From Amphirosellinia nigrospora (taxonomy: Eukaryota; Ascomycota; Sordariomycetes; Xylariales; Xylariaceae): a DNA stretch of 64,000 bases. Every line of letters starts with the position of its first letter. Position 1 is the first letter of the stretch. Of this stretch, positions 38,101 to 50,739 are shown piece by piece. The stretch spans positions 8,327,058 to 8,391,057 of the forward strand of contig SCHM01000003.1 of assembly GCA_004123355.1 (NCBI GenBank), in the 5' to 3' direction. A program made the position numbers and the translations under genes. The notes beneath the pieces were generated by a model that ran no database searches, was not told the origin of the DNA, and saw nothing but the letters and a program-made list of their open reading frames with translations.

Positions 38101-39612
38101 AAATATTAGTTTTCGGCCCGCTAATTATTTTAAAAATAAAATTAAAATATATATCTTAAAACTTATCTTTAATATACTAAAAATTAATTTTATATAAAAC
38201 CTGCTATATAAAATCTTGCCCTTTATAAAAACAAAAGAATAAAAGGTTAAAATTAAATTAATTTAAATTTATTAAAACTAGCCCGAAAAACAGTATAGAT
38301 AATATTAAACCGCTAAACAATATAGTTTTTTTAACTATTATAACTTTAATTATTAATATATAGTATACTTAAAGTTCTCGTAAATAAAACTTATAACTAA
38401 ACAATATTTGTATAAAAATATATATACTAATTATATACTAATCCTAAAACATAAAAAAGCAAAAAAAATTTTTTTAAAAAAAACGTTTTTTTTTTAAAAA
38501 ATATAGATCTACTTTTTTTAATAAAAATAAGTCTTTATTTTACTATATAAAGAACTTTTATAATTTTTCGTACTATACTGCTTTTAATTTTTTATAACTA
38601 TTTTTTATTTTATATAGTATATATTAATTCTTTATTATATTTAAAATCTTTGTTAGACTTTTTGCTATATACTTAATTTTAATTAATTTTTTTACTTTTT
38701 TTGGTTAAATCTAACTATTATTAAGTTTTTAGCTAGTTATAGATTAATCGCTTTATTATATAAACTAAAATAGTAATAAATAAAAAACCAAGTATATTTG
38801 TACTAATTATTATACTAATCGATATAGTTATTTTGCGGCTATTAAAATAGTAGAGCAAATAGTATAAATTTAAACAGATAAGCAATAAAATATCTGGAAT
38901 TTATAAATAAAGCTTAAATATATTAATATATATATTAATTATATAATTAAATTAACCGAGCTATATATTAAGCCTAAAAAATTAAATATAGAAAAACTAT
39001 AAGCGTTATATAAAAATAATAAAAAAGCAGTAGTAGTAATAAAGCAATAACTCTAAAATTTAGCAGAGTTCGAGGAATAAGCCGAAGCCTACGAATAAAA
39101 GCGCTAAAAACTTTTACCGCTTTAAACTTCGTTAAAAAAAAACAATAAAGCAACTAAAAAAAAAGCTCGAAAATCTAACTTTTTAAAGCTAATAATATAT
39201 ATTTATTTATTATTTGCTAACTATTTTTTATATTAATAATTATATTAATTTATTTTTAAAAAGGTTTGCTATTAAATTAATAGCTTTTTAATTTATTTAG
39301 AAGTATAATTCTTATTATTATATTAAAAGTTAATATAATAATAGCTTTAAATAATATATTTAATAAAGCTATAGTAAACATTAAGCCGGAAATAATAAAT
39401 AATATTACTACTAGTATATAAGCAGGTTTTAATACTATAAATAAACTTTTTTTAAACTAATAAAAAGACCTAGTAATAAAAAAAAGCTATAAATAAACAA
39501 ACTAGTAAGTATGCTTTAATTTATAATTTATATATTAATTTATATACTAATCTTACTATATAACTACCTATTAAAACAGGTTTTTATACTAAAAAAAAAA
39601 AAGCTATAGAAA

Positions 39613-39685
39613 AAAGTCCTAGTGCTTAAAAGAAAGGGGCTACAAAAAAAGTCCTAGTGCTTAAAAAAAAGGGGCTACAGCAAAA
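39613..39685 (+). repeat. 35-bp tandem duplication inside the element
   Basis: Two adjacent copies of a unit containing GTCCTAGTGCTTAAAA and GGGGCTACA; the first copies of the key word start at 39616 and 39651. It is one of the few G-containing patches within the degraded block. Confidence 0.7.
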
Positions 39686-40794
39686 AGTCGTCTTATTAAA
39701 TCCGATATACCGCTAAAATCCTAAATAATTATACTTAAATTTATTTTTATATATTAATCGGTATATTAATTTTGTTATATAAATAACTTTTAAAAAACTA
39801 AAAAATATTATAAAACTAGGTATAAATATTTTCCTAAGCAAAAAATAACTTTTATAGCTAATAAAAAATCCCCGCAAGCTTTTAGCTCTTAAACTTTAAC
39901 GTATAAAAAAAGTTCGAAAACTAGTTAAAAAAACTAGGGTTTTTATAAGTATGCCTACGCTTAAAATAGCAAATAAAAACTAGCTAAAATAATCCTCTAG
40001 TGCTATAAAAAGTTAGCATTTAAAAAATAGCATATTTTATATTATTATATAATTTAGTTTTAAATAAAGCTTTGTAGAAAATTTAGCGGCTTTAAAATAA
40101 CTTATATCTAGTCCTATTAATTAAAAAAGCATTTTTTATCTGTATTATAAAGATATTTTATATAGCTATATATTTAACGCCCGTATTTAAAAATTTACTA
40201 TTATAGCTTTAATAAAAGTTTTTAAAAGTACTATTATATTTTTATAGCTAATATATTTTTATATTAATATTATACTAATTTATATATTAATTCGCTTATT
40301 TAGCGGCGTATCTTATAATAATATATATTAAGCGTATTATATTTATACTTAAAAATATTTATCTAATATTCGCTATTATATAAATAACTTAATATTTTAA
40401 TATCGATATTTTTATAACTTTTAATTATTTTTTATTTATAATATTATATTTATTAAAAGTTATATAAAAATAAACGAAAAAATTACTATAAAAGTTGCTA
40501 CAAAAAAAAATAAAAAAGTATAAGCTTAGTTAAAACTCGCTCGAAAACAAAAAAACCGAAAAGTTTAGCAGCAATAAACAATACAAAGCAAAAATAAATA
40601 AGTTCGAAATATATATTTATTTAACTTATTGCTAAGATTTATCCTAAAATTAATATAAAAATTAATACATGCTTACGCAATAATTATAGCTAATAAACAA
40701 TTAATCGATAAATTTTAACGTTAATTATAAATAAACTTTACTTTTAATTTAATATTGCTTATATTTTTACTTTTAGTCGTAAGTAAAACCTACT

Positions 40795-40949
40795 TAAAAA
40801 AACCCATAGGTTTTTCTAAGTACCTAAAAAAACCCATAGGTTAAAATACATGGGTTAACCCATTAAAAAAAACCCATGGGTTTTTTTGGGTACCTAGAAA
40901 AACCCATGGTTTTCCGTGGGTACCCATGGGTACCCATTTCCGAACCCTA
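40795..40949. repeat. Right terminal and subterminal repeat region
   Basis: Contains ACCCATAGGT twice, ACCCATGGGT, ATGGGTTAACCCAT and GGGTACCCATGGGTACCCA, and ends with the inverted terminus TCCGAACCCTA. The palindromic words are better preserved than at the left end. Confidence 0.8.
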
Positions 40950-40957
40950 CGCTCGGC
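40950..40957 (+). repeat. Right 8-bp target-site duplication
   Basis: CGCTCGGC, identical to 31975-31982. Confidence 0.9.
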
Positions 40958-41458
40958 CTCCGATCGTATGGCTCCTTGCAGGCAGCTGCATTTTCGTGGG
41001 CGTCGCCAGCCAATACCACATTCTATGCCCAGCTGACGGTGGCTTTGGCAATGTGACAGTAAGCCTAATGTTCGATGATGAGAAGGGACAGATAACGCCA
41101 GAAGAGTCCTTCTTGGCCCCCACGATTTTACCTGCGTTAGAACAGGGGTGACTGCTAGATAGCTCAATGTAACGTATTGTTTGCAAAAAATGGCGGCGGT
41201 TGTAAAGAGGGTAGGGTGGAAGCAGGCTGCCTTGGATTCGCCACGTAGTGAATGCACCCTATTCGGGAATTCCCCGTTTAGAAACCGGGCATGGGCATGT
41301 TTTGCGCCAGCGTTCGTTTCTTGAGCCCCTTTGGCCTAGTTATCACTCGAACCCACATGATCAGGTTTAGATTGAAGTCTCGAACCACAATCTCTTCATA
41401 GGCTAGGATTTCGCTGCTTCGTATATGTCAAGGGTCTGGAAGGGACAGAACACATCTG
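40958..41458. other. Unassigned sequence right of the transposon
   Basis: G+C content rises abruptly here. A plus-strand frame reads VWLLAGSCIFVGVASQYHI and ends at 41151, but its start would lie inside the transposon and no family is recognised. It could be the remnant of a gene cut by the insertion. Confidence 0.35.
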
Positions 41459-43626
41459 ATGATTTCTCATCATTCACCCACGAGCTTTACGGCCGCTTCG
41501 GGTAGGCTTGTTCAGGTGAACGAGTTGGAGGATTTCCTAGACACTGGCGGATCGAACATACATCGAGCTTATGGGGAGACCACACACTGGTGCGAAGATC
41601 AGCACAGATTCATATCCGGTCAAGAGCCTCCATCACAGTATGGCCTACGATCCCTTTTAATTATACAGAAACTCGCTTACACGATCCGAATAGGAAGTTG
41701 AAGAATATGCTTATATTGTATCAGACCTCAGTCCATAGTACAGTATCAACTACCACCGGGGTATCAAATTGGTTTGAATATAGTTGGGAGGACGTCCTTG
41801 CACAGCTTGAAATGGCAAAAGCCAGTTGTCTCGTCAGCAATCAGAAGCATCTCGCAAAGTGGATCGCTTTTTAGCAAAGGCGGCAGCATATACAGAAAAA
41901 TGGATTGACTTGATTCCGGACGAATACGGCCTTTCAATCATTCGGGGGGGGCTCGGACTAGTTTTTGCCGTTTGTTCTTGAACTTCAATCCTAGCGCAAC
42001 CTCAGTCACTAATTCTAGCACGTTACAGACAGCGATACAAAAGGTCGAGAACCTAGAGAAAATCATTTTGACGTTTGAAGATATCCCGGATATGATAAGA
42101 ACAATGGAAACAGCGGTGTGTACCTTCGATCTATTTTTAAAGAGTATACAGCGTTCTGAAGATGTGGGATTACACTGATGCGTTGTACGGTATCAGTACA
42201 AGTTGTTTGGCTCTGACGGAGAAGAAAACGTTGGGGACCTTGCGAAAGCCTACTTTGACGAGCTATGCTCAGATATTCCCGACCTCATCCAGATACTAGA
42301 TGGGAAAGCCTCCAGTAAGTCTTGTTTGACTGCAGGACTGACATATAATAACGCCCAGAAGGGTTTAAACGAACACTTAATAGGCTCGCTGCTGGAGTTC
42401 CCGAGACAAACAAGATTGACGAAATTTTGGAGAGAATTGGAAGGAGAGCAAGGAAACTTGAATTGAGTATCAAACGCATCAAAATGAGGCTCGACGCAAA
42501 GGAACGATCGGAAATATCTGCCATATGGGAAGAATCAAAGAGAATCCAGACTCGAGTGGGCTTCATCCAGTCAAACATACAGCAATTGCCAACTCGATCA
42601 GACTTCGATCATGCTGTCGAAGTGTTAGAACGATCTATATTGCAGAGAATGGAAAAAGAACTAAGGTCCAGATTTAAACATATGATGGATCAGACACAGG
42701 GAGAGTTAGCAGCGCTGGCGAAGACTCTTGTTTTCAACATGGTAGAAGAGAATGCAGCATTAACAAACCAGAACGCGCAACTCACCGCCCAGAACAAAGA
42801 CATTGAACCCCAACGTTCTACCCAGCCTTCGCCAATTGTCGGACCATTTTTATCAACATTAGACCTCATGCGAATCTTAGATGTCGACCATCACCAGCCA
42901 ACCGAAGACCTCCAGTTTGTACTAAAGCAAGCGGTTCGAACCAGCCCCGATGACAAAGGCCGCGCCAGGTGGTTGATGAGGACTCTAAATTTCCAGAACT
43001 GGATGAGAGGGCCTAGGCATGCCCTCCTATTAGTTGATGGCGCAATGACACTGGAAAAGGTTTCATCAATGTCAATTCTTGTAGCCACATTGACTATTAA
43101 CTTACTCAATGCACCGTCAACGGTGGTTTTATACTTTTTCTGCGGGAAAAACCTCGACCCCAGCGCAGAAAATTGGCTTAGCGGGCCTCATGGGATGTTG
43201 CGAAGTTTGATCACACAGCTTATGGTACAAATCAAGCCTATGTCCAATCTAGGTGGCATTAATTCCCGCAAATTCCTGCAGGACTGTTATAAACACGACT
43301 TCCCCGCGTTGTGTGAGGTTCTGAAGCTGTTAATTGAACAGCTGCCGCCGGACACCACATTCTACTGTCTTATCGATGGAATTTCTTGGTACGAACAGGA
43401 AACCTGGGTTGGTCACATGCGCTTCTTTGTTGGGTTATTTAGGCACTTGATGGCGCGCAATGGCGGGCCACCTCTGAAAGTTCTTATGACTAGCTCTAAT
43501 AGAAGCACGGAGCTAAGAGGTTTGCTACGGACAGAATGGGAGTATGTTTCCTTAGCAGGAGCGAGCGTTGACTCTTTGCCACTTGTCTCACCACCTGTTA
43601 TAGCTGCAATGGCTCTTCTCCAATAG
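41459..43626 (+). CDS. DUF7708-type STAND-like protein (apparent frameshifts)
   Basis: A fungal protein family of unknown function, often found near NLR and HET genes. The DUF7708-like part reads NWFEYSWEDVLAQLEMA (about 41770-41820), then TEKWIDLIPDEYGLSIIRGG (about 41893-41952). A long open region 42427-43626 begins with a coiled-coil-like segment (RKLELSIKRIKMRLDAKE, LPTRSDFDHAVEVLERSI). It continues with the P-loop-free domain: RHALLLVDGAMTLEKVSSMS, VLYFFCGKNLDPS, MLRSLITQLMVQ, FYCLIDGISWYEQET and KVLMTSSNRSTEL. Frame changes lie near 41690, 41859 (one G short), 41967 and 42180-42430; an intron may explain part of the last. The start is not certain. Stop TAG at 43624-43626. Confidence 0.65.
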
Positions 43627-44491
43627 ATTGGCGTTAACGCGAGGATAATGTCACAAGGGCTCAGACAGAGGGCTTGGAATAGGTTCAATTAAGTAATTAG
43701 CAACTACGGTGCCAAAGGGGCCATATAGATCTAAGTTCTTATTCTCTCGAAACGAGGATTCGTGCCCTTTTATGCTTAGAATTCTCTTTTCCTTCGCGGA
43801 CCTCCGCCAACCTAACTAAAGACCTGACCACGAGTAGAAGGGAATTCTAGGTACAGAGGTCTATGCCACAATTGATAATTATCCTTGACAGCGGATCATA
43901 GTGCAAAGAACTTAAATTACCCTTATTGTATAGTTAAAGCAAACGCTCTGTAACATGCGGGCGGTTGCATAGCCGCTCTACCAAAACGCCTAGTAATAGA
44001 TTTTATTGCGTTTTTTATTCTTGCTTTAAAATTATTATATAAATCGTTCTAAAGTCCTCGCTTTTAGCAATTTTAAGAACAGCAAACAAAACATGAATCT
44101 ATTTCACCTTTCTAACTCCGCGATGTCCTAGCGGACTAACATGTTTAACGTAGAAGAGGGCGAGCCTCCGGAAATCGTATACAAACGCCGCTCCAACATG
44201 CCATAGACACGCCCGAAAACCTTTCAACCTTAGCTGACCAAACCATCCAGAAGGGCAATTCACGTTCAAGAACCAGATCCGGCGAATGTTTTTTTAGACT
44301 TGAATTAACGCTCTACTAGGCGCTCAATTCATTCCGGAATTCGGGCAGCCTGCTCGAGTTTATCGCCTTGCTGCCTTATCCTTTCCCTAGTATAAAGTCT
44401 TAGTTAGCTACGTTTCTATTAACTTATAGTTAGCTCCTCCAGGCAAGCAGTATCAAATACAAATTGTGCCAAGGAAGCTAATAAAGCTTAA
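43627..44491. other. Convergent spacer with a short A+T-rich patch
   Basis: No gene recognised. About 43,995-44,090 has the same RIP-like A+T composition as the large element, suggesting a small degraded repeat. Confidence 0.4.
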
Positions 44492-46863
44492 TTAATCTGC
44501 CTTTACTAGTGGGTCGTTCTGGCCGTCACGAAGGATTTGTGTCATCCGTGAATATAGTCCGCCGTCTGTGTGTTGCCATCTTCTGCCGTTAGGAAACACT
44601 ACCCTTCGCAGCTTGTTAACCCAAGGGATTAAAGGTCGGTAGTATGATGTAAAATTGCCTTCCGCAATGCGAACGAAATCCTTTTCATCAGAGATTATCC
44701 CTTTCTTATCACGTGCTAGTTCTCCGGTATTTAGACTATTCCACTTCTCAAACTCAGTAGCCTTACCTTCCTGGCCCGGCCCCTTATAGTGGATACATAC
44801 CCAGAAGAGAACCCAAAAAAACGACTCAAGGTCATCCATAAAGGTGTGGTCTTCGCCCATGAGGACACCAATTGCCATAAAGGCTCTCGTGCCAGTGATT
44901 CCTTTCGCACCTGATGCTTCTGTTCGATCAACCTCAATTGCAAGGTCTAAATCAATCAAAAACGAGGACAAAGAAGATTGCGTGCTGCCTTGCTTTATCA
45001 TGAGATTGTTGATCGAGATATCTCTGTGTAGGAGGCCTGCCTTATTGTACAGGGATTCATGTCCTCGAATACATCCTTCCAAGGCACCGAGCAAGACAGC
45101 TCGGGAACTTGCCTTGTAGATAGGCTCCCCATAGTCGCAGAGAATAATGCGTCGGTGTATTCGATTAGGAAGAGGCTCGTTATCGTGCTTTGTTGGAGAC
45201 GCAGAGCCTGAACGAAACCGTTTGCCAGGTGGAAGCAGGGCACCAGTCTGGCTAGATGATCGCTTTGCGCCAGGGGAGCTATTACGCGATCTGGCTCCTA
45301 CCGTCAGGGTCCGCAAGTTACGTGCGCGTCCCGTTCGATAGTTGCTTGCTCTTGTAATATCCAACCCTCCCGCACATTACCCTGGATGTCGTCATCTTTT
45401 GCCTGTATACGTACTGTCTCGTGGTAGTAATGCCGCGCCACGTTTGTTACCTCTCGATGCGTCGCTTGCTGCAGCAGCTCGCCTTCCTCGTCGCGTTCCG
45501 GGAATTGCCATGAATCCTTAATAACGAAGGGCTTGGACTTGTCTGTTTCTAAGTATGCTTTCCAGCAGATGGTTGCACGGCCCACTATGCTATGCGCCGA
45601 TCTGATGACTTTGTTTAGAATGAGACGCTCTATTTTTGTGTCTTGTTGGATCTCGATGTATTGCTGATGTTCCGATTTGATGATTGTAGGGTCGAAGCCG
45701 AGAGCCTCATCGTCCATCCAAAAGAAACCAAGAATCGTCGATACGAAACGCTGTCCGTCCTTGTTGATGCTGAACTTTTCCGATGCAATGCCTCCAAGCC
45801 GGTCGAATTCCAAAGCCGCATCCAATCTCCGCACAGGGTAAAGGCCAGAACAAAGCGCCGCGTAGGTTGGGCAGTAAAGACCTCCCTCACATATCTTGCT
45901 ATGTCGAGATGGGCCTTCGATGCTGAATCGTCGTTCGGGTTGCTCTTTAGCTCGCCAGGTATCAGGATATGTGACCAATGGTACTTCCCGTCTTTATTGG
46001 CCTTCGGGTCGTCCACAAGCCCAACGTCCAGCTTACGCTTCGCGACCGAACCCCGAGTGGCGTGTCGGGCTGTGCCAACGGCCTCCGCATTGTTGTTGGT
46101 CTGTACTCTTGCGCCCATTGCAGAAAGCGCTCGACAATGTCGGCAAGCCAGGCAAGAACGCTTTCTTGCTTGGCATCTCCTGGCCATGCCGTCCAGCCTT
46201 CTCGAAAGAGGGGTTGTATCCCTTGTGTACACTTCTGGAAGATCTCTTCGGACGCCGTCTCGAGCTGTGGAATGCCACCCCAAAATGCTTTATCAAAGTC
46301 TGGAACATCGACGTACATAACACCAAGTTCGTCACTCAGTAACTTATCCATCTGATCTCGCTTCTCGGAAGAATTCACGACGCTGCTTGTACTAAGGCGC
46401 CATGGTGTCTGTAGGATAGAAGAGATGGTTTGCGAGGAGGTGTAGATTCGGTCACGGCATCGTAGACTCGTTCCCAAATTTCAAGATCGGGTCGGTGGGC
46501 AAGGACGGCATACAGAAGAGGTTTAATTCGGTCGGAGTACAAAGCATCGGAAGCGATCCTAGAAATGAGTTTTAGGATATCGCCGCTGAGATTGCCCTGT
46601 CTTGTTTGAGACGGCAGGAGGCGGGAGGCTCCATGGTTCCGTAGTAAGGGGAGAAGGGAAACGCCTAGATCCTGGATGACTAAATATATACTTATTAGAA
46701 CAGAAGCACCTTGGGGAAGATTGCAATTGCATTTACCGTCGTAGCTAATAGTTTCCAGCTCCGCAGGGTCTTTGACGATTTCCTCAAACGAAGTGCACAC
46801 CGCATTAAGATATGTGCTAAGAGGATGGGCTTGAATAGTTGCTAGCTGGTTCGGGTCCATCAT
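44492..46863 (-). CDS. FunK1 fungal-type protein kinase (apparent frameshifts)
   Basis: Serine/threonine-kinase-like protein of the FunK1 family, which is expanded in filamentous fungi. From ATG 46863 (a second ATG is at 46860) it reads MDPNQLATIQAHPLSTYLNAV; a 57-nt intron spans 46680-46736. The N-terminal family region includes ELGVMYVDVPDFDKAFWGG and SVAKRKLDVGL. The kinase part shows GFFWMDDEALGFDPTI, IKDSWQFPERDEEGELL, KRSSSQTGALLPPGKRFRS, the catalytic loop LLHRDISINNLMI, LIDLDLAIEVDR in place of a DFG segment (usual for this family), TGTRAFMAIGVLMGE, DLESFFWVLFWVCIHY and WVNKLRRVVFPNGRRW. The frame changes at about 46420, 46050, 45820 (one G short) and 45365 (one G short). Family sequence resumes directly after each. 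Confidence 0.88.
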
Positions 46864-47040
46864 AACGGTGGCATCGTGCGAAAGGCGTGTGTGGTGGTGC
46901 GTTCGGTAACCATTGTTAGGAGAGAAAATACTTAAACAAAACCAGACAAGACGCGTCGCGCGGCCCGATGGGCATGGGCATGTGTGGCGCGATAATGTGG
47001 CTGTGTGGCTGGGGATCCTCGTCCCCCAGCTAGGTAGTTA

Positions 47041-47895
47041 TATAGCCTATATTGTGCGTGCTTGTCAACCTATATTAAGTAACCTATAAGGCTTTCATTA
47101 TTGCGGTTTAAGCTATATAGATTAGGTCTTAATATATTAAGTTAGTTTATTAATAAAGGGCTAAATTTAGGTTTTTTAGTAGGCTAAATATTTATAACTA
47201 TAAAATAAAGCTAGTTTATAATATTTATTAAAGCTTTATTAGTTATTATTTTAAAGCTATAATTATTTTTTTTTTTAAATAATTTTTTTAATTATTTATT
47301 ATAATTAATATTTTTATAATAAAACTATTTATAGTTTAGCTATTTTTTATTATTATTAAACGTTTTTAATTATTTTTATATTATTTAATTAGCGTATTAA
47401 ATTTTATATAATAGTTATTATTATTATATATAAAAATAAATTAATTTTATTATATTTATTTAATAATTAAATTTTATTAAAGCTTTATAATTTATAAATA
47501 TTATTATAATAATTTATTATAGCTTATAGTTTATTATAAAAAGTTTATTTTATTATTACGTTAATATATTTATATATTTAGTTTTTAAATATAAGTTTAA
47601 ATTAAAAATTTTTTTTTTTATAAATAAACTTTAATTTAGTTTTTAAAAGCTTTTAAATTATTAAAATAGTTTTTTTTATAAATATTTCGTAATTTTATAT
47701 TAAATTTTATTAAAATTCGACTTTTTTTTTTCGGTTAAGTTTTTTATATATTTAAAATTTTAATAAATAATTATTATTAAAAAAATTAAATATTAAATAA
47801 AAAAAAATAGCTATTATAATTATTTAGTTTTAATATTTAATTATAAATATTTATAGCTATTTATAAAAATAGCTATATTAAAATATTTATATATT
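47041..47895. repeat. A+T-rich RIP-like block
   Basis: About 0.85 kb of almost pure A/T sequence upstream of the FunK1 gene, with stops in all frames. Composition matches the 9-kb element. The right edge is abrupt and passes into a GC-rich motif cluster, which may be its terminal region. I could not prove terminal repeats or a target duplication. Confidence 0.6.
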
Positions 47896-48130
47896 AAACT
47901 TGCCAACAAGTTGGTCCAGACCACCGCACTGGTCTGGCGATGTCCCCCGGTAGCATTAGCAGAACCACTGGCCGGTCCGCGCTAGACCCCGCTGGACCGC
48001 TGGGGTCCCCGCAAAATACCACTGGGGTCGCCCCACCGGGACCCGCAAACCAGTGGCAAGCCACGATTTAGAGTTTGGACCAGTGGCAAGCCACACGAAC
48101 CGCTGGCAGGGATTAGGCAAGCCACAACCT
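47896..48130 (+). repeat. GC-rich cluster of GGCAAGCCAC motifs (left)
   Basis: Exact GGCAAGCCAC at 48055-48064, 48085-48094 and 48116-48125. Two lie in the near-palindrome GTGGCAAGCCAC. A TTGCCAACAAGTTGG word lies at the left edge and CCAGACC/GGTCTGG repeats are nearby. The same decamer recurs four times at 55,617-55,767. The array looks like subterminal repeats of a mobile element. Confidence 0.55.
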
Positions 48131-50739
48131 TTCAAATTGAAGCCGCGGCGTCGCAAAGCCTTATCGCACTGTCCAGCTCTCTCCCCCCTCTAGCAAATGC
48201 TGCTTCGGCTATGTCACAATCACGATCACGATCTTAGACAAAGGCGGGTTATCGGAAGAGGTTGTAGGCTCCTTGCGCAATAATACATATCGGAAGTCCT
48301 AGCAGTCTATCTTATGATGGAGAGCCATTATTCAGAAATTTAAAGCGATATTCTAGATAGCACGTTTAGCTGCACGATCGACCGATGCAACTCTGCGCCG
48401 CGGCGTCATAACGCTCCTTTTATTAACTAGATAGACGCTAATAAGTTAAGCTTGTGCGGCGGATGCTTCAGTTCAAGGGTGAACCTCTCGATCAGGATGC
48501 CGGAACCCGGAACTTGATCAAAGGGGGCTGATAATGAACATATCCGCGTAATATCTATAGACTGTCGAGGCGGGCGTACGGGGAAGGCGGGCCAGCTTAT
48601 GTGATAAGATTGCATTGCACCTACAGCTCAGTGATGTTAGAAAGGAAGCTTCTAGCCACACAGCCTGATTTTGTTGACAACGACCTGATCAACTTTTAGG
48701 ACACGAACTGGATCAAAGGTAGTGGAGACTTTTTCGTTGCCGGCGCATGCTCGGATGCGACCTAGACGAGAACGCCGCGACAAATCAAACATACAGTTTA
48801 AGATCAGCAGTTTGATTTCCTCCGTCGGTGTAGACTGCAGAGTAACCTCGGATGAGCAAATGGATATCTTTTATTGAGGTTGAAATGCGACGGCGTCGGC
48901 ATTATTTATCCCATCCTGTTTGTGCTGACGTTCCGGCACTATGCATGTGTAGGCCCCATATATGACATGAGAGTATATAACATTTTGCCACGTTAGGAGC
49001 TCAACGGAACTCTGTAGTCACCAGCGCTGAGGGGCTGGCTATGTCCTAGCAGACAGGCTGCACTACGAACCAAGACACCACCATCTAAGCAGTCGATCTT
49101 AGTCGATGAAGATCACCGAAATAGTACGTAATGCAGCGGGCTTAGAATCGGAGCTAAACCAGGACACGGGAAGCTTTTGCGAGTGGCTTAGCAAATCAAG
49201 GATTCTGCCTAATGCAGTAATCTGTGATGGCCATCTGCAGCGGCTCTGTGATTGAGATCCAAGGCGAATCATCGTTCGCTACGCGAGACTGGAGTTGAGG
49301 GGGTTTTTACATTTCATACGAGTCACAACGGTTTCATCTGCGCTCTCCAACTTTAGTTCCACCGACATATCCTTGCGCGTTGATGAGGAGCCTAGCCAAT
49401 AGAGCCGGTATACAAGGCCTTGGTCGTATAGAGAAGGGGTGGCGTCGGGCATACAATACGACCGCGTCATGCCATTGCTTTCCCTTCCGACGCAAATTCA
49501 GTTTCCCAGCTTGAAACCTTGCAGTCGGGCTGTGATGGAAGAGTTATTTGTCAGAGCCTTGCTGCAAGTCAAGCGGCTTCTTGCTACCTAGGTGCTCTTT
49601 TTTTTTGGCGCAATACTGTAGCAGCCCAGACTTTGCCTTGAGGGCAGGCCTAGGTAGATAACAGCCTTGGGTAAAGCAAGTTAGGAGCGAGAATGGGGGA
49701 TACCGCCCTCCCTAAGTAATGAATCTTCGATCATTTGTAACTATACTTTCTTTTACTAATGTTTCGTAGAGTGCTGGAAAATCTAAGAACAAGTGGGGTG
49801 GTATCACACGGGCCAGCCATAGGACATGGCCACAATATTTACACAGAGTCCTGGGAAGTCCTAGGGAGGCCAATATCACTCCGATCATTTTTGTGAGCTG
49901 ATACATAGGTATGTTGGCACGACATGTTGGCACAATAGGATTGGTTAGAACAGCCTCGACCCCCTCGAACAGTCATAGCATCGGAAGCCTACAAAGAAGC
50001 AAGACGTCCTACAATTAGTTTACGTATGAAAGGGTTACATTGAAGTTAGAATTAGGAAACCATAGCCCCAAAGAAATTATTAGCTAAATCGATCTCCAAT
50101 CTCCAAGCCTTGTCACGAATAGGACTATCGTCGGAAGTAGTTTTGACATCGAATACTGCACACAATCTTTGTTTAATACTCCTACAACTAGGTCCATTGT
50201 AAAAGTTTACCAGTTTGGTAGAACAAGTCAGGTTACCTCGCTCTATAGGCTTGGTAAGATGGTAGAAAAAGGCACTTTATAGACTAAGCCCACCTTATTG
50301 GCGCTGATCTAAAAAAAATTACCGTATTACCGGGCGTCTTCCGAGGTTACATTATCGGGATCGTATCCTAGGCAGCAAGGCAAACTATTGGCATGCAATA
50401 AGAAAATTAGGTAGGCTAGAGCCGACTGCCCTATCCTTCGGTAAAGGCCTTTCAACCGGAATCATGGAACGAAACCCGCCTAGCTGAAGGTCCCAAGACA
50501 GGTAATCCGACGCTGACCACCCTTCTAGGGCATGAATCAAGGCTTGATCCGCTCTCAAGGAGCATATCGACATAGACTATTCTGGGATCTATTGTTCAAT
50601 AATAAGTATATATATAAGTAAGATAAATTGTCGGGCTGCTTTCTTCTATCAGAGAATAATTCATGCTGCAGCAAGTCTGTACTTTCAATCAATCTTAGCC
50701 ATTCTACCATCTTTTACCAACCATTCTTCGTCTATTACA
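48131..50739. other. Long gene-poor stretch
   Basis: About 2.6 kb with no gene I recognise. The short open frames at 48427-48615, 49279-49470, 49712-49933 and 50385-50573 (all minus) show no domain. An alternating TA stretch near 50,606-50,630 lies about 110 bases upstream of the HET gene and might serve as its core promoter. Confidence 0.4.

Larger units (their letters stand above)
31983..40949. mobile_element. RIP-like degraded DNA transposon, about 9 kb
   Basis: The block begins TAGGGTTTGGA (31983-31993) and ends TCCGAACCCTA (40939-40949). These are inverted copies with one C/T-type difference, flanked by a perfect 8-bp duplication. The termini contain many ACCCATGGGT-like palindromic words. 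The interior is overwhelmingly A/T with stop codons in every frame and no open frame above 60 codons, as expected after heavy C-to-T mutation on both strands. Less affected patches remain, for example about 35,500-35,640 and 39,060-39,130. An 8-bp duplication and 5'-TAGGG ends fit hAT-like elements; KDZ/Zisupton-type elements also make 8-bp duplications. Nine kb is long for hAT, so internal nested insertions are possible. No transposase can be read. Confidence 0.88.

Noticed and set aside
40841-41257. Minus-strand ORF of 138 aa crossing the transposon edge
   Set aside because: It runs through the palindromic subterminal repeats and across the target duplication, so it cannot be an original gene.
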